Assembly: GCF_003852405.1 (NCBI RefSeq)
Contig: NZ_QAJM01000009.1
Coordinates: forward strand, 299,219 to 363,218
DNA from: Pseudomonas sp. KBW05
GTDB lineage: Bacteria; Pseudomonadota; Gammaproteobacteria; Pseudomonadales; Pseudomonadaceae
Direction of reading: 5' to 3'
Length of the DNA: 64,000 nucleotides
The notes under the pieces were generated by a model, which was given only the letters and a program-made list of their open reading frames with translations, searched no databases and was not told the DNA's origin. Position 1 is the first letter of the stretch; each line of letters opens with the position of its first letter. Positions 54,752-64,000 of the stretch are shown here, piece after piece. The position numbers and the translations under genes are program-made.

Positions 54752-57343
54752 ATGAGTAAAAACACTTCCGACCTGTCCTCCCACACCCCGATGATGCAGC
54801 AGTACTGGCGCCTGAAAAACCAGCACCCTGATCAGTTGATGTTCTATCGCATGGGCGACTTCTACGAGATCTTCTACGAAGACGCGAAGAAGGCCGCCAA
54901 GCTGCTGGACATCACCCTGACCGCCCGTGGGCAATCGGCTGGGCAGTCGATTCCGATGTGTGGGATTCCTTACCATTCGTTGGAAGGTTATCTGGTCAAG
55001 CTGGTGAAGCTGGGCGAGTCGGTGGTGATCTGTGAGCAGATCGGCGACCCGGCTACCAGCAAAGGGCCGGTGGAACGTCAGGTGGTGCGCATTATTACGC
55101 CGGGGACGGTGAGTGATGAGGCGTTGCTGGATGAGCGTCGCGATAACCTGATTGCCGCGGTGTTGGGCGATGAGCGTTTGTTCGGTCTTTCGGTGCTGGA
55201 CATCACCAGCGGCAATTTCAGCGTGCTGGAGATCAAGGGTTGGGAAAACCTGCTGGCCGAGCTGGAACGTATCAATCCAGTGGAGTTGTTGATCCCGGAT
55301 GATTGGCCAAAGGACCTGCCTGCGGAAAAGCGTCGTGGGGCCAAGCGCCGTGCGCCGTGGGACTTTGAGCGTGACTCGGCGCTGAAAAGCCTTTGCCAAC
55401 AATTCTCCGTGCAGGACTTGAAGGGCTTTGGTTGCGAAACCCTGACCCTGGCCATCGGCGCCGCGGGTTGCCTGCTCGGTTACGCCAAGGAAACCCAGCG
55501 CACGGCCCTGCCGCATTTGCGCGCCCTGCGTCATGAACGCCTGGACGATACCGTGGTGCTGGATGGCGCCAGCCGGCGCAACCTGGAGCTCGATACCAAC
55601 CTGTCCGGCGGGCGCGACAACACCCTGCAATCGGTCGTCGACCGGTGCCAGACCGCCATGGGCAGCCGCCTGCTGACCCGTTGGCTGAACCGTCCGCTGC
55701 GGGATTTGAGCGTGTTGCAAGCACGTCAGTCTTCTATTACCTGCCTGCTGGACGGTTACCGCTTTGAGAAGCTGCAACCGCAGTTGAAGGAAATCGGTGA
55801 TATCGAGCGCATCCTCGCGCGGATTGGCCTGCGCAATGCGCGCCCCCGCGATCTGGCGCGCCTGCGCGATGCCCTCGGCGCCCTGCCCCAACTGCAAGCG
55901 GCGATGACCGAACTGGACACACCGCACCTGCAACAGTTGGCCGTGACCACCAGCACCTACCCGGAACTGGCGGCACTCCTGGAAAAAGCCATCATCGACA
56001 ACCCGCCAGCGATTATCCGTGACGGCGGCGTGTTGAAGACCGGTTACGACAGCGAGCTGGACGAGTTGCAATCCCTCAGCGAAAACGCCGGGCAGTTCCT
56101 GATTGACCTGGAAGCCCGCGAAAAAGCCCGTACCGGCCTGGCCAACCTGAAAGTCGGCTACAACCGCGTGCACGGCTACTTCATCGAGTTGCCGAGCAAG
56201 CAGGCCGAGTCGGCGCCTATCGACTATCAACGTCGCCAGACCCTCAAAGGTGCCGAGCGCTTTATCACCCCGGAGCTCAAGGAGTTCGAAGACAAGGCGC
56301 TGTCGGCCAAAAGCCGTGCGCTGGCGCGGGAAAAGATGCTGTATGAAGCCCTGCTCGAAGACCTCATCGGCCAACTGGCGCCGTTGCAAGACACCGCTGC
56401 CGCCCTGGCCGAACTGGATGTGCTGAGCAACCTCGCCGAACGCGCACTGAACCTTGACCTGAACTGCCCGCGTTTTGTCAGCGAGCCGTGCATGCGCATC
56501 GTGCAGGGGCGCCACCCGGTGGTGGAGCAAGTGCTGACGACGCCGTTCGTCGCCAACGACCTTTCGCTGGACGACGACACTCGCATGCTGGTGATCACCG
56601 GTCCGAACATGGGTGGTAAATCCACCTACATGCGTCAGACCGCATTGATCGTGCTGTTGGCGCATATCGGCAGCTTTGTGCCGGCGGCCAGTTGCGAGTT
56701 GTCCCTGGTGGACCGGATTTTCACCCGGATCGGTTCCAGCGATGACCTGGCCGGTGGCCGTTCGACCTTTATGGTGGAAATGAGCGAAACTGCCAACATC
56801 CTGCACAACGCCACCGAGCGCAGCCTGGTGCTGATGGACGAAGTCGGTCGCGGCACGAGCACCTTCGATGGCCTGTCCCTGGCGTGGGCCGCAGCCGAGC
56901 GTTTGGCGCACCTGCGGGCCTACACGCTGTTTGCCACCCACTATTTCGAACTGACCGTATTGCCAGAAAGCGAACCGCTGGTGGCCAACGTGCATCTCAA
57001 TGCCACCGAGCACAACGAGCGCATCGTGTTCCTGCACCACGTGTTGCCCGGGCCGGCCAGCCAGAGCTACGGCCTGGCGGTGGCGCAGTTGGCCGGCGTG
57101 CCAAACATCGTGATCAGCCGCGCCCGCGAGCACCTCAGCCGCCTGGAAACCACGGCATTGCCCCATGAAACCGTGGTCGCCAGCCCTGCCAAGGCAGCGA
57201 GCAAAAACGCTGCACCGCACCAGAGCGATATGTTCGCCACCCTGCCCCATCCGGTGCTGGAAGAGTTGGCAAAGCTTGACCTGGATGACTTGACGCCGCG
57301 TAAAGCGCTCGAAATGTTATATGCACTGAAGGTTCGGATATAA
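54752..57343 (+). CDS. mutS: MutS, DNA mismatch recognition ATPase
   Basis: An 863-aa mismatch sensor. The mismatch-binding Phe-x-Glu is in GDFYEIF (about 37-43), Walker A is GPNMGGKST, Walker [12 protein letters not shown], and the C-terminal clamp-binding motif is QSDMF near residue 826. Full length. It forms the conserved left border of the tailocin insertion site. Confidence 0.98.
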   Translation: MSKNTSDLSSHTPMMQQYWRLKNQHPDQLMFYRMGDFYEIFYEDAKKAAKLLDITLTARGQSAGQSIPMCGIPYHSLEGYLVKLVKLGESVVICEQIGDPATSKGPVERQVVRIITPGTVSDEALLDERRDNLIAAVLGDERLFGLSVLDITSGNFSVLEIKGWENLLAELERINPVELLIPDDWPKDLPAEKRRGAKRRAPWDFERDSALKSLCQQFSVQDLKGFGCETLTLAIGAAGCLLGYAKETQRTALPHLRALRHERLDDTVVLDGASRRNLELDTNLSGGRDNTLQSVVDRCQTAMGSRLLTRWLNRPLRDLSVLQARQSSITCLLDGYRFEKLQPQLKEIGDIERILARIGLRNARPRDLARLRDALGALPQLQAAMTELDTPHLQQLAVTTSTYPELAALLEKAIIDNPPAIIRDGGVLKTGYDSELDELQSLSENAGQFLIDLEAREKARTGLANLKVGYNRVHGYFIELPSKQAESAPIDYQRRQTLKGAERFITPELKEFEDKALSAKSRALAREKMLYEALLEDLIGQLAPLQDTAAALAELDVLSNLAERALNLDLNCPRFVSEPCMRIVQGRHPVVEQVLTTPFVANDLSLDDDTRMLVITGPNMGGKSTYMRQTALIVLLAHIGSFVPAASCELSLVDRIFTRIGSSDDLAGGRSTFMVEMSETANILHNATERSLVLMDEVGRGTSTFDGLSLAWAAAERLAHLRAYTLFATHYFELTVLPESEPLVANVHLNATEHNERIVFLHHVLPGPASQSYGLAVAQLAGVPNIVISRAREHLSRLETTALPHETVVASPAKAASKNAAPHQSDMFATLPHPVLEELAKLDLDDLTPRKALEMLYALKVRI

Positions 57344-57486
57344 CGCTGACGCTTGCAAGCTGGTAGACTCTCGCGCGGTTTGGGATGCTGCGGGCTTTTT
57401 AGCCTGGCCTGCAGACTATCGCTCCCGAACCTCGCGAGCCCTGCCACAAAGGGTTTCGCTGCCGCCGCCTGAGGAGAGAATTAGAA

Positions 57487-57810
57487 ATGACCTTCGTCGT
57501 CACCGACAACTGCATCAAGTGCAAGTACACCGACTGCGTGGAAGTATGTCCGGTGGACTGCTTCTACGAAGGCCCGAACTTCCTGGTCATCCACCCGGAT
57601 GAGTGCATCGACTGCGCCCTGTGTGAACCAGAATGCCCGGCCGTCGCTATTTTCTCCGAGGACGAAGTCCCGGCAGAGATGCAGGAATTTATTCAGTTGA
57701 ACGTCGAGCTGGCGGAAATCTGGCCAAACATCACTGAGAAGAAAGACTCGCTGCCGGATGCAGCTGAGTGGGATGGCGTCAAAGGCAAGATCAAAGACCT
57801 CGAGCGCTAA
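57487..57810 (+). CDS. fdxA: FdxA, 7Fe ferredoxin
   Basis: A 107-aa ferredoxin with two cluster motifs: [17 protein letters not shown] near the N-terminus and [12 protein letters not shown] around residue 40. This is the Azotobacter FdI-like [3Fe-4S][4Fe-4S] type. GAGGAGAG precedes the ATG. The mutS-fdxA-rsmZ order is conserved in pseudomonads. Confidence 0.96.
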   Translation: MTFVVTDNCIKCKYTDCVEVCPVDCFYEGPNFLVIHPDECIDCALCEPECPAVAIFSEDEVPAEMQEFIQLNVELAEIWPNITEKKDSLPDAAEWDGVKGKIKDLER

Positions 57811-57828
57811 CAGCGCCGCCGCCAAACA

Positions 57829-57854
57829 AAAAAAGGCCCTACGGGGCCTTTTTT
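57829..57854 (+). terminator. Intrinsic terminator of fdxA
   Basis: AAAAAAGGCCC-TACG-GGGCCTTTTTT; about 20 bp past the fdxA stop. Confidence 0.93.
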
Positions 57855-57878
57855 GCGTCCGGGGACTTTTCTACGGGC

Positions 57879-58012
57879 AAAAAAAAGGGGCGGTATGACC
57901 CGCCCACATTTTTTCCCTAGTCCCTGTATTCCTTTTCATCATCCTGATGAATCGCATCCTGCGACGTTCCTTCAAACCATCGTTCCTTGATGGCTGTGCC
58001 AATCCGTGGACA
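57879..58012 (-). ncRNA. rsmZ: RsmZ-type regulatory RNA
   Basis: A 134-nt RNA that should sequester RsmA/RsmE proteins. It begins near TGTCCACGGATTGGCACAGC and contains about eight GGA motifs, several in hairpin loops: CCATC-AAGGAAC-GATGG, TCGC-AGGAT-GCGA and TTCATC-AGGAT-GATGAA. It ends in a strong terminator (GGGCGG-loop-CCGCCC, then eight T). The place next to fdxA fits rsmZ of other pseudomonads. TAAGAT at 58021-58026 is the likely -10. Expression is expected to need GacA via the box at 58185. Confidence 0.93.
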
Positions 58013-58184
58013 CAGGGCTGATCTTAGAGACTTCCAAGGGAAGTTCAACGGGATCCAACCCGTGGCGTGACACGCCTGCGCGCTCTACGAAATACATTTA
58101 ATTGTTAATTTTCAACAAGTTAGAAAACTCCCTCAAGAATTCGGGACATACGTGTCTGGTAAAAAAACCAAACACTTACGAAAA

Positions 58185-58202
58185 AGTAAGCAAATGCTTA
58201 CA
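58185..58202 (-). promoter_or_regulatory. GacA upstream activating sequence for rsmZ
   Basis: Minus-strand TGTAAG-CATTTG-CTTACT matches the TGTAAG-N6-CTTACA consensus and lies about 175-190 bp upstream of the rsmZ start, the distance known for rsmZ. Confidence 0.9.
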
Positions 58203-58254
58203 CGAGCAATTGGGCAAAAGCGTAACGGCCACGTCCGGGCCATCTTCCGGGCAT

Positions 58255-58285
58255 GAAAAAGCCCCGACACTGTCGGGGCTTTTTC
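58255..58285 (-). terminator. Intrinsic terminator of mrp
   Basis: GAAAAAGCCCCGAC / GTCGGGGCTTTTTC with a 3-nt loop. It has T-runs on both strands. Confidence 0.92.
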
Positions 58286-58297
58286 CTTTCACGCCTC

Positions 58298-59392
58298 TTA
58301 GTCGTCGCTGACAGTAATCGTCGGCATTGCCGGCGCCGCCGCTTCCTGCAAGACGATCCGTGCGCCCACATGACGGGCCAGCTCCTGATAGATCATGGCG
58401 ATCTGGCTGTCAGGCTCGGCTACAACAGTGGGCTTGCCACCGTCAGCCTGCTCGCGAATCAGCATCGACAGCGGCAGCGACGCCAGCAGTTCAACACCGT
58501 ATTGCGTGGCCAGTTTCTCACCGCCGCCCTCACCGAACAGATGCTCGGCGTGGCCGCAGTTGGAGCAGATGTGCACCGCCATGTTCTCGACAACACCCAG
58601 CACCGGGATATTGACCTTGCGGAACATCTCCACGCCTTTCTTGGCATCGAGCAGGGCCAGGTCCTGCGGCGTCGTGACGATCACCGAACCGGCCACCGGG
58701 ACTTTCTGTGCCAGGGTCAACTGGATATCACCGGTGCCTGGCGGCATGTCGATCACCAGGTAGTCCAAATCGCCCCAGGCCGTCTGGGTAACCAGCTGCA
58801 GCAGTGCCCCGGAGACCATCGGCCCGCGCCAGACCATCGGCGTGTTGTCGTCGGTGAGGAAGGCCATGGACATGACTTCCACCCCGTGGGACTCAATCGG
58901 TACAAACCACTTCTGATCCTTGACCTTGGGCCGCGTGCCCTCGGCGATGCCGAACATCACGCCCTGGCTCGGGCCGTAGATGTCGGCGTCGAGGATGCCC
59001 ACGCGTGCGCCTTCACGGGCCAGAGCCAGGGCCAGGTTGGCGGCGGTGGTGGATTTGCCCACGCCACCCTTGCCGGAGGCGACGGCGACGACGTTCTTGA
59101 CATTGGCCAGACCCGGGATCTGGGCCTGGGCCTTGTGCGGCGCAATCACGCACTGGATATCGACCTTGGCAGAGCGCACGCCGTCCAGGCCTTCGATGGC
59201 CATTTGCAGCATCTGCGCCCAGCCGTTCTTGAACAGGCCTGCGGCATAGCCCAACTCCAGCTGGACCGACACGTGGTCGCCCTGCACCTCGATGGCACGT
59301 ACACAGCCGGCACTGACCGGGTCCTGGTTCAAATAAGGGTCGGTGTACTGGCGAAGAACGGCTTCCACCGCTGCGCGATTGACGGCGCTCAT
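58298..59392 (-). CDS. mrp: Mrp/ApbC, Fe-S cluster carrier ATPase
   Basis: A 364-aa P-loop scaffold protein that binds and transfers Fe-S clusters. An N-terminal DUF59-like domain (VEAVLRQYTDPYLNQDPVSA) precedes the deviant Walker A GKGGVGKSTTAANL, and a CSNCGHAEHLFG-type CxxC (about residue 275) holds the bridging cluster. Divergent from metG. Confidence 0.94.
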   Translation of the reverse strand: MSAVNRAAVEAVLRQYTDPYLNQDPVSAGCVRAIEVQGDHVSVQLELGYAAGLFKNGWAQMLQMAIEGLDGVRSAKVDIQCVIAPHKAQAQIPGLANVKNVVAVASGKGGVGKSTTAANLALALAREGARVGILDADIYGPSQGVMFGIAEGTRPKVKDQKWFVPIESHGVEVMSMAFLTDDNTPMVWRGPMVSGALLQLVTQTAWGDLDYLVIDMPPGTGDIQLTLAQKVPVAGSVIVTTPQDLALLDAKKGVEMFRKVNIPVLGVVENMAVHICSNCGHAEHLFGEGGGEKLATQYGVELLASLPLSMLIREQADGGKPTVVAEPDSQIAMIYQELARHVGARIVLQEAAAPAMPTITVSDD

Positions 59393-59564
59393 GGGCTACT
59401 CCCGAAAAAAGACTGACTGAAACAGGCGGCTATCCTAACCGTTCCCGCCCGTCAGCGGCATGCTTTCGCAGGTAAGGAAGATGCTGAAACAGCTCCACGG
59501 GGTGAAATATATTTCCCGGCGCTTTATAGTGGCCGACCTCCGTTTCATCAAGTAGCCGAGCCCC

Positions 59565-61616
59565 ATGTCCGAGCCACGCAAGATCCTCGTCACCAGCGCC
59601 CTGCCCTATGCCAATGGTTCCATCCATCTTGGCCATATGCTTGAGTACATCCAGACCGATATGTGGGTGCGCTTCCAGAAGCATCGCGGCAACCAATGCA
59701 TTTATGTCTGCGCGGACGACGCCCACGGTTCGGCCATCATGTTGCGCGCCGAAAAGGAAGGCATCACCCCGGAACAACTGATCGCCAACGTGCAGGCTGA
59801 ACACAGCGCCGACTTTGCCGAGTTCCTGGTGGACTTCGACAACTTCCACTCGACCCACTCCGAAGAAAACCGCGAGCTGTCGAGCCAGATCTACCTGCGG
59901 TTGAAAGAAGCAGGGCATATCGACCAGCGGTCGGTCACCCAGTACTTCGACCCGGAAAAGAAAATGTTCCTGGCCGACCGCTTCATCAAGGGCACCTGCC
60001 CGAAATGCGGCACCGAAGACCAGTACGGCGACAACTGCGAAAAATGCGGTGCAACCTACGCGCCGACTGAATTGAAGGATCCGAAGTCGGCTATCTCCGG
60101 TGCCACCCCGGTGCTCAAGGATTCCCAGCACTTCTTCTTCAAACTCCCGGATTTCCAGCAAATGCTGCAAACCTGGACCCGCAGCGGCACCCTGCAAGAC
60201 GCCGTGGCCAACAAACTCGCCGAATGGCTCGACAGCGGCCTGCAACAGTGGGACATCTCCCGCGATGCGCCGTACTTCGGCTTCGAGATCCCAGGCGAGC
60301 CGGGCAAGTACTTCTATGTGTGGCTGGATGCGCCAATCGGCTACATGGCCAGCTTCAAGAACCTGTGCGATCGCACACCGGAGCTGGACTTCGACGCGTT
60401 CTGGAACAAAGACTCCACGGCCGAGTTGTACCACTTCATCGGCAAGGACATCGTCAACTTCCACGCCCTGTTCTGGCCAGCCATGCTTGAAGGCTCGGGC
60501 TACCGCAAGCCGACCGCCATTGCCGTGCACGGCTACCTGACGGTCAACGGCCAGAAGATGTCCAAGTCCCGTGGCACCTTTATCAAGGCGCGCACCTATC
60601 TGGACCACCTGTCACCAGAATACCTGCGCTACTACTACGCCTCCAAGCTGGGCCGTGGCGTCGATGACCTGGACCTGAACCTGGAAGACTTCGTACAGAA
60701 GGTCAACTCGGACCTCGTGGGCAAGGTCGTCAACATCGCCAGCCGTTGCGCCGGGTTTATCCACAAGGGCAACGCCGGTGTGCTGGTGGCCGAGAACGCT
60801 GCGCCAGAGCTGACCGACGCGTTCCTGGCCGCCGCGCCAAGCATCGCCGACGCCTATGAAGCCCGCGACTTTGCCCGCGCCATGCGCGAGATCATGGGCC
60901 TGGCCGACCGCGCCAACGCCTGGATCGCCGACAAGGCACCGTGGTCGTTGAATAAACAGGAAGGCAAGCAGGCTGAAGTCCAGGCGATCTGCGCCACGGG
61001 CGTCAACCTGTTCCGCCAGTTGGTGATCTTCCTCAAGCCGGTGCTGCCACTGCTGGCCGCCGACGCCGAGGCGTTCCTCAACGTCGCGCCGCTGACCTGG
61101 AACGACCACGCCAGCCTGCTCGGTAACCATCAGTTGAACGAGTTCAAGCCGCTGATGACCCGCATCGACCCGGTAAAAGTCCAGGCCATGACCGACGCGT
61201 CGAAAGAAGACCTGGTCGCCAGCCAGACCGACACCGGTTCGGCTGCACCCGCTGGCAATGGTGAATTGGCCAAAGACCCGATCTCTGCGGAAATCGACTT
61301 TGACGCTTTCGCCGCCGTGGACCTGCGTGTGGCGCTGATCATCAAGGCCGAAGCCGTGGAAGGTGCCGACAAGCTGCTGCGCCTGACATTGGATATCGGT
61401 GACGAGCAACGCAACGTGTTCTCCGGGATCAAGAGCGCCTACCCGGACCCGTCCAAGCTGGATGGTCGCCTGACCATGATGATTGCCAACCTCAAGCCAC
61501 GGAAGATGAAGTTCGGTATCTCCGAAGGCATGGTGATGGCGGCGGGCCCTGGCGGTGAAGAAATCTACCTGCTGAGCCCTGACAGCGGCGCCAAGCCAGG
61601 CCAACGCATCAAGTAA
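59565..61616 (+). CDS. metG: MetG, methionyl-tRNA synthetase
   Basis: Class I synthetase of 683 aa. The HIGH motif is SIHLGHML-type ([10 protein letters not shown]), KMSKS is present as KMSKSRGTF, and a zinc knuckle ([18 protein letters not shown]) lies near residue 145. The C-terminal 110 residues are the tRNA-binding EMAPII-like dimerisation domain ([16 protein letters not shown]). Full length. Confidence 0.97.
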   Translation: MSEPRKILVTSALPYANGSIHLGHMLEYIQTDMWVRFQKHRGNQCIYVCADDAHGSAIMLRAEKEGITPEQLIANVQAEHSADFAEFLVDFDNFHSTHSEENRELSSQIYLRLKEAGHIDQRSVTQYFDPEKKMFLADRFIKGTCPKCGTEDQYGDNCEKCGATYAPTELKDPKSAISGATPVLKDSQHFFFKLPDFQQMLQTWTRSGTLQDAVANKLAEWLDSGLQQWDISRDAPYFGFEIPGEPGKYFYVWLDAPIGYMASFKNLCDRTPELDFDAFWNKDSTAELYHFIGKDIVNFHALFWPAMLEGSGYRKPTAIAVHGYLTVNGQKMSKSRGTFIKARTYLDHLSPEYLRYYYASKLGRGVDDLDLNLEDFVQKVNSDLVGKVVNIASRCAGFIHKGNAGVLVAENAAPELTDAFLAAAPSIADAYEARDFARAMREIMGLADRANAWIADKAPWSLNKQEGKQAEVQAICATGVNLFRQLVIFLKPVLPLLAADAEAFLNVAPLTWNDHASLLGNHQLNEFKPLMTRIDPVKVQAMTDASKEDLVASQTDTGSAAPAGNGELAKDPISAEIDFDAFAAVDLRVALIIKAEAVEGADKLLRLTLDIGDEQRNVFSGIKSAYPDPSKLDGRLTMMIANLKPRKMKFGISEGMVMAAGPGGEEIYLLSPDSGAKPGQRIK

Positions 61617-61627
61617 GCCTGCAAAAC

Positions 61628-61653
61628 AGCCCTGTCGTTTCGGCGACAGGGCT
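61628..61653 (+). terminator. Intrinsic terminator of metG
   Basis: Stem AGCCCTGTCG / CGACAGGGCT, loop of 6, then TTT. Confidence 0.88.
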
Positions 61654-61729
61654 TTTGCGCTAGTCCCCTCTTCTCGCTTGCCGGATAATCAGGCTCTGTT
61701 CGTCTAACCGGCATGCCAATGATCCCAGC

Positions 61730-62893
61730 ATGAACCTCATTCAACGTATCGACGCGCTGCTGCCGCAGACCCAATGCGGCAAATGCGGGCACCCAGGCTG
61801 CAAGCCATACGCCGAAGGCATCGCTAAAGGCGAGGCGATCAACAAGTGCCCGCCGGGTGGGCAGGAAACGATCATCGGCCTCGCACACCTGCTGAGCGTC
61901 CCCGTGCTGATGCTGGACACCAGCCGTGGCGAAGCTCCAGCGCAGGTTGCGTACATCCGCGAAGCCGAGTGCATCGGCTGCACCAAATGCATCCAGGCGT
62001 GCCCGGTGGACGCCATCGTGGGTGCCGCCAAACTGATGCACACGGTGATCAGCGACGAGTGCACGGGCTGCGACCTCTGCGTGGCACCTTGCCCGGTTGA
62101 CTGCATCGATATGCGGCCGCTGGTTAACCTGGTGCCAATGGTGGGTGGATTGGCGGCCAACGAACACGAGCAGCATGAACGCGGCCTCAAGCGTGACCGT
62201 GCGCGGCGGCGTTATGAACAGCGCAACGCGCGCTTGCAGCTGGAGGAACAACGCCAGCTAGCAGAACGCCTGGCACGGGCCAAGCGCACGGTGCCGACGC
62301 ACACTGCACCCGCAGATACAGGGCAAGCTGCCTCGGATGCAGCGATCAAGAAAGCCAAGATCGGCGTCGCCATGAGCCGTGCGCAGTTGCATAAATCCTT
62401 GAAAGCCTTCGGCCATCCGCCAACGTTTGAGCAACAATCGCAACTGATCATCCTGCAACAACAGTTCGAAGCCGCGGAGCAAGCATTGGCGGCGCTAGAA
62501 GCGAGCAGCCCGCCTCCGCTCCCTGCCAACAAAGACCCCGAGCTCAAGCGCGCGAAAATCCAGTTGGCCATGCGGCGCGCTGAGTTGAAAAAGGCTCAAG
62601 AGCAGTGCGCCGACGAGCAACAGCTGGCAACGCTCAGCGCGGCATTGACCGCTGCCGAGCACGCCCTGCATGACGTCGAGGCGATCTCCGAGCAACCCCG
62701 CCCAGACTTACAGCGCGTGGAAAAACGCCCCATTGATGCCCAACTGCGCCAGCTGAAAACCGCCCTGGCCTACGCCCGCGCGGATGTCAGCAAATTACAG
62801 CGCCAACCGGGCATCGACGCAGAAGCGCTGGCTGCGGCGCAACACAAACTGGAAGAGGTGCAGCGCCAGGTCGATACCCATGTCGGCGCCTGA
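61730..62893 (+). CDS. Solitary RnfB-like Fe-S protein without membrane anchor
   Basis: A 387-aa protein. It starts [20 protein letters not shown], lacking the N-terminal membrane helix of RnfB. Cysteines for a Rnf-type [4Fe-4S] cluster ([15 protein letters not shown], then KCPPGG) are followed by two ferredoxin motifs, [12 protein letters not shown] and [12 protein letters not shown]. After residue 150 a long Ala/Gln/Glu-rich tail contains three related helical repeats ([53 protein letters not shown]), probably coiled coil. The other rnf genes (A, C, D, G, E) are absent, although nth follows as it does after complete rnf operons. Confidence 0.88.
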   Translation: MNLIQRIDALLPQTQCGKCGHPGCKPYAEGIAKGEAINKCPPGGQETIIGLAHLLSVPVLMLDTSRGEAPAQVAYIREAECIGCTKCIQACPVDAIVGAAKLMHTVISDECTGCDLCVAPCPVDCIDMRPLVNLVPMVGGLAANEHEQHERGLKRDRARRRYEQRNARLQLEEQRQLAERLARAKRTVPTHTAPADTGQAASDAAIKKAKIGVAMSRAQLHKSLKAFGHPPTFEQQSQLIILQQQFEAAEQALAALEASSPPPLPANKDPELKRAKIQLAMRRAELKKAQEQCADEQQLATLSAALTAAEHALHDVEAISEQPRPDLQRVEKRPIDAQLRQLKTALAYARADVSKLQRQPGIDAEALAAAQHKLEEVQRQVDTHVGA

Positions 62894-62986
62894 CCTCTAT
62901 CCTATTGAGGTTGTTGCTTATAGGGCTCCGTGCCTGGAACCGCTTTTCACCATTACGCCGACCGTCTGCAAGGAATTGCCTGCCCC

Positions 62987-63625
62987 ATGAACGCCGTAAA
63001 ACGCCTGGAAATTTTCCGCAGGTTTCACGAAGACAATCCAGAACCGAAAACCGAACTGGCCTACTCTTCGCCATTCGAATTGTTGATTGCGGTGATTCTG
63101 TCGGCACAATCCACTGATGTGGGCGTGAATAAGGCCACGGCCAAACTGTACCCGGTGGCGAATACACCAGAGGCGATCCATGCCTTGGGCGTCGATGGCT
63201 TATCCGAATACATCAAGACGATTGGCCTTTACAACAGCAAGGCCAAAAATGTCATCGAGACCTGTCGGATGCTGGTGGAGTTGCACGGCGGTGAAGTGCC
63301 GCAAACACGCGAAGCCCTGGAGGCGCTGCCGGGTGTAGGCCGCAAAACCGCGAACGTTGTGCTCAATACGGCATTCCGACAGTTGACCATGGCGGTGGAC
63401 ACCCACATTTTCCGGGTCAGTAACCGGACGGGGATCGCTCGCGGCAAGAATGTGGTGGAGGTGGAAACCCAGCTGATGAAGTTCGTGCCCAAGCCCTATC
63501 TGCTCGACTCCCACCACTGGTTGATCCTGCACGGACGCTATGTTTGCCAGGCACGCAAGCCCCGCTGCGGCAGCTGTCGCATCGAAGACCTGTGTGAATA
63601 CAAGGACAAGACGTCCGACGATTGA
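62987..63625 (+). CDS. nth: Nth, endonuclease III
   Basis: A 212-aa base-excision repair glycosylase/AP lyase. The helix-hairpin-helix is LEALPGVGRKTANVVLNTAF with catalytic Lys within GRKTAN, catalytic Asp in VDTHIFRV, and the Fe-S loop is CQARKPRCGSCRIEDLC. I prefer the ATG at 62987 (MNAVKRLEIF); AAGGAA lies about 11 nt upstream. Confidence 0.95.
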   Translation: MNAVKRLEIFRRFHEDNPEPKTELAYSSPFELLIAVILSAQSTDVGVNKATAKLYPVANTPEAIHALGVDGLSEYIKTIGLYNSKAKNVIETCRMLVELHGGEVPQTREALEALPGVGRKTANVVLNTAFRQLTMAVDTHIFRVSNRTGIARGKNVVEVETQLMKFVPKPYLLDSHHWLILHGRYVCQARKPRCGSCRIEDLCEYKDKTSDD

Positions 63626-63732
63626 GTAATCATTGTTTTTTTCGATCAGTCGATTGAAAAAATCTTTTTTACCCATTCATGGATTATCGTTATAAGGAGC
63701 GCCAACGGCAGTCTTAGCCCGGAGTGAACCTT

Positions 63733-63915
63733 ATGAGCACTGGCAAAGAACAACTGGATGTAGAAGACGACCTCGTCGCAGAATCGGATGACGATGGCGA
63801 AGCCCCCGTTGCGGAGGTAGCCAAGACCAATCTAAGCAAACGTCGCACTATCGACAATCTTCTGGAAGAGCGACGCTTGCAAAAACAACTGGCCGATTAC
63901 GACTTCGACCTCTGA
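63733..63915 (+). CDS. PA3496-family small acidic protein
   Basis: A 60-aa protein with an acidic N-terminal half (LDVEDDLVAESDDDGEAP) and a basic helical C-terminal part (SKRRTIDNLLEERRLQKQLA) ending DYDFDL. It matches PA3496, which also lies next to nth and is described as a putative envelope-integrity protein; the role is not established. GGAG lies 8 nt before the ATG. Confidence 0.8.
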   Translation: MSTGKEQLDVEDDLVAESDDDGEAPVAEVAKTNLSKRRTIDNLLEERRLQKQLADYDFDL

Positions 63916-63934
63916 CCTGCCCGTTTACGACCAG

Positions 63935-63955
63935 AAGCCTCCCTGACGGAGGCTT
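63935..63955 (+). terminator. Intrinsic terminator of the PA3496-like gene
   Basis: AAGCCTCC / GGAGGCTT stem with 5-nt loop followed by TTT. Confidence 0.88.
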
Positions 63956-64000
63956 TTTGCTAGCTGGCTCACTGGCCGGATATCACGTGAGTTGTTGCAC

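Noticed and set aside
54602-57250. 882-codon open frame antisense to mutS
   Set aside because: It mirrors the strongly conserved mutS frame; GC-rich codon bias leaves the opposite frame open. The sequence has no recognisable domain. The same holds for the long frame opposite kup (25480-27645) and for others opposite wsp and tail genes.
58102-58311. 69-codon plus-strand frame in the rsmZ upstream region
   Set aside because: It crosses the GacA box and the mrp terminator and has no ribosome site or family character.

Overview
The window is a stretch of a GC-rich gamma-proteobacterial chromosome that reads as the Pseudomonas fluorescens group. This rests on the complete wspABCDEF-wspR operon, REPIN repeats of the GTGGGAGCGGGCTTGCTCGCGA type, the fpr/finR pair, the recX-recA-pncC block, an rsmZ-type regulatory RNA and a contractile phage-tail cluster sitting between mutS and pncC/recA. 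No rRNA, tRNA, CRISPR array, transposase or phage head gene was found.

Region 1 (64-8500, minus) is the Wsp surface-sensing chemotaxis-like system ending in the diguanylate cyclase WspR. Region 2 (8782-20144) holds a DUF533 gene, a LysR regulator and a spermidine/putrescine module: a YdcSTUV-type ABC importer flanked by two paralogous aminobutyraldehyde-type dehydrogenases and followed by a Tat-exported spermidine dehydrogenase. Five REPINs punctuate this area. Region 3 (20381-38750) is mixed core genome: opgD, a TetR/DUF418 pair with a palindromic operator, an Old Yellow Enzyme, kup, a DinJ/YafQ-type toxin-antitoxin pair, rimO, a GNAT protein, a degenerate RluF-like protein, yehS-like, trmO, fpr/finR, dgkA, erdR, a DTW-domain tRNA modification gene, a small secreted protein and a LOG-family gene.

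Region 4 (38764-57343) runs recX-recA (with an SOS box)-pncC, then the tail cluster (40977-53686, all minus), then a phage-type phosphatase and mutS. The cluster has the gene order of R-type pyocin/phage P2 tail modules: repressor, holin, a tail-terminator-like gene, V, W, J, I, fibre, fibre chaperone, sheath, tube, E/E', tape measure, U, X, D, endolysin. With no head, terminase or integrase gene it is best read as an R-type tailocin. Its control region is unusual. A near-consensus promoter carries a palindromic operator and a LexA-like box in its spacer. The predicted leader RNA contains four stem-loops with ANGGAN hexaloops and about eight GGA motifs, the hallmark of RsmA/RsmE binding. A programmed -1 frameshift (T TTT TTA) links E to E' as in P2.

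Region 5 (57487-63955) is fdxA, the rsmZ RNA with a distal GacA box, mrp, metG, a solitary RnfB-like protein lacking its membrane anchor, nth and a small acidic conserved gene. The rsmZ gene and the Rsm-like hairpins in the tailocin leader in one window suggest, as inference only, that Gac/Rsm could control tailocin expression post-transcriptionally.
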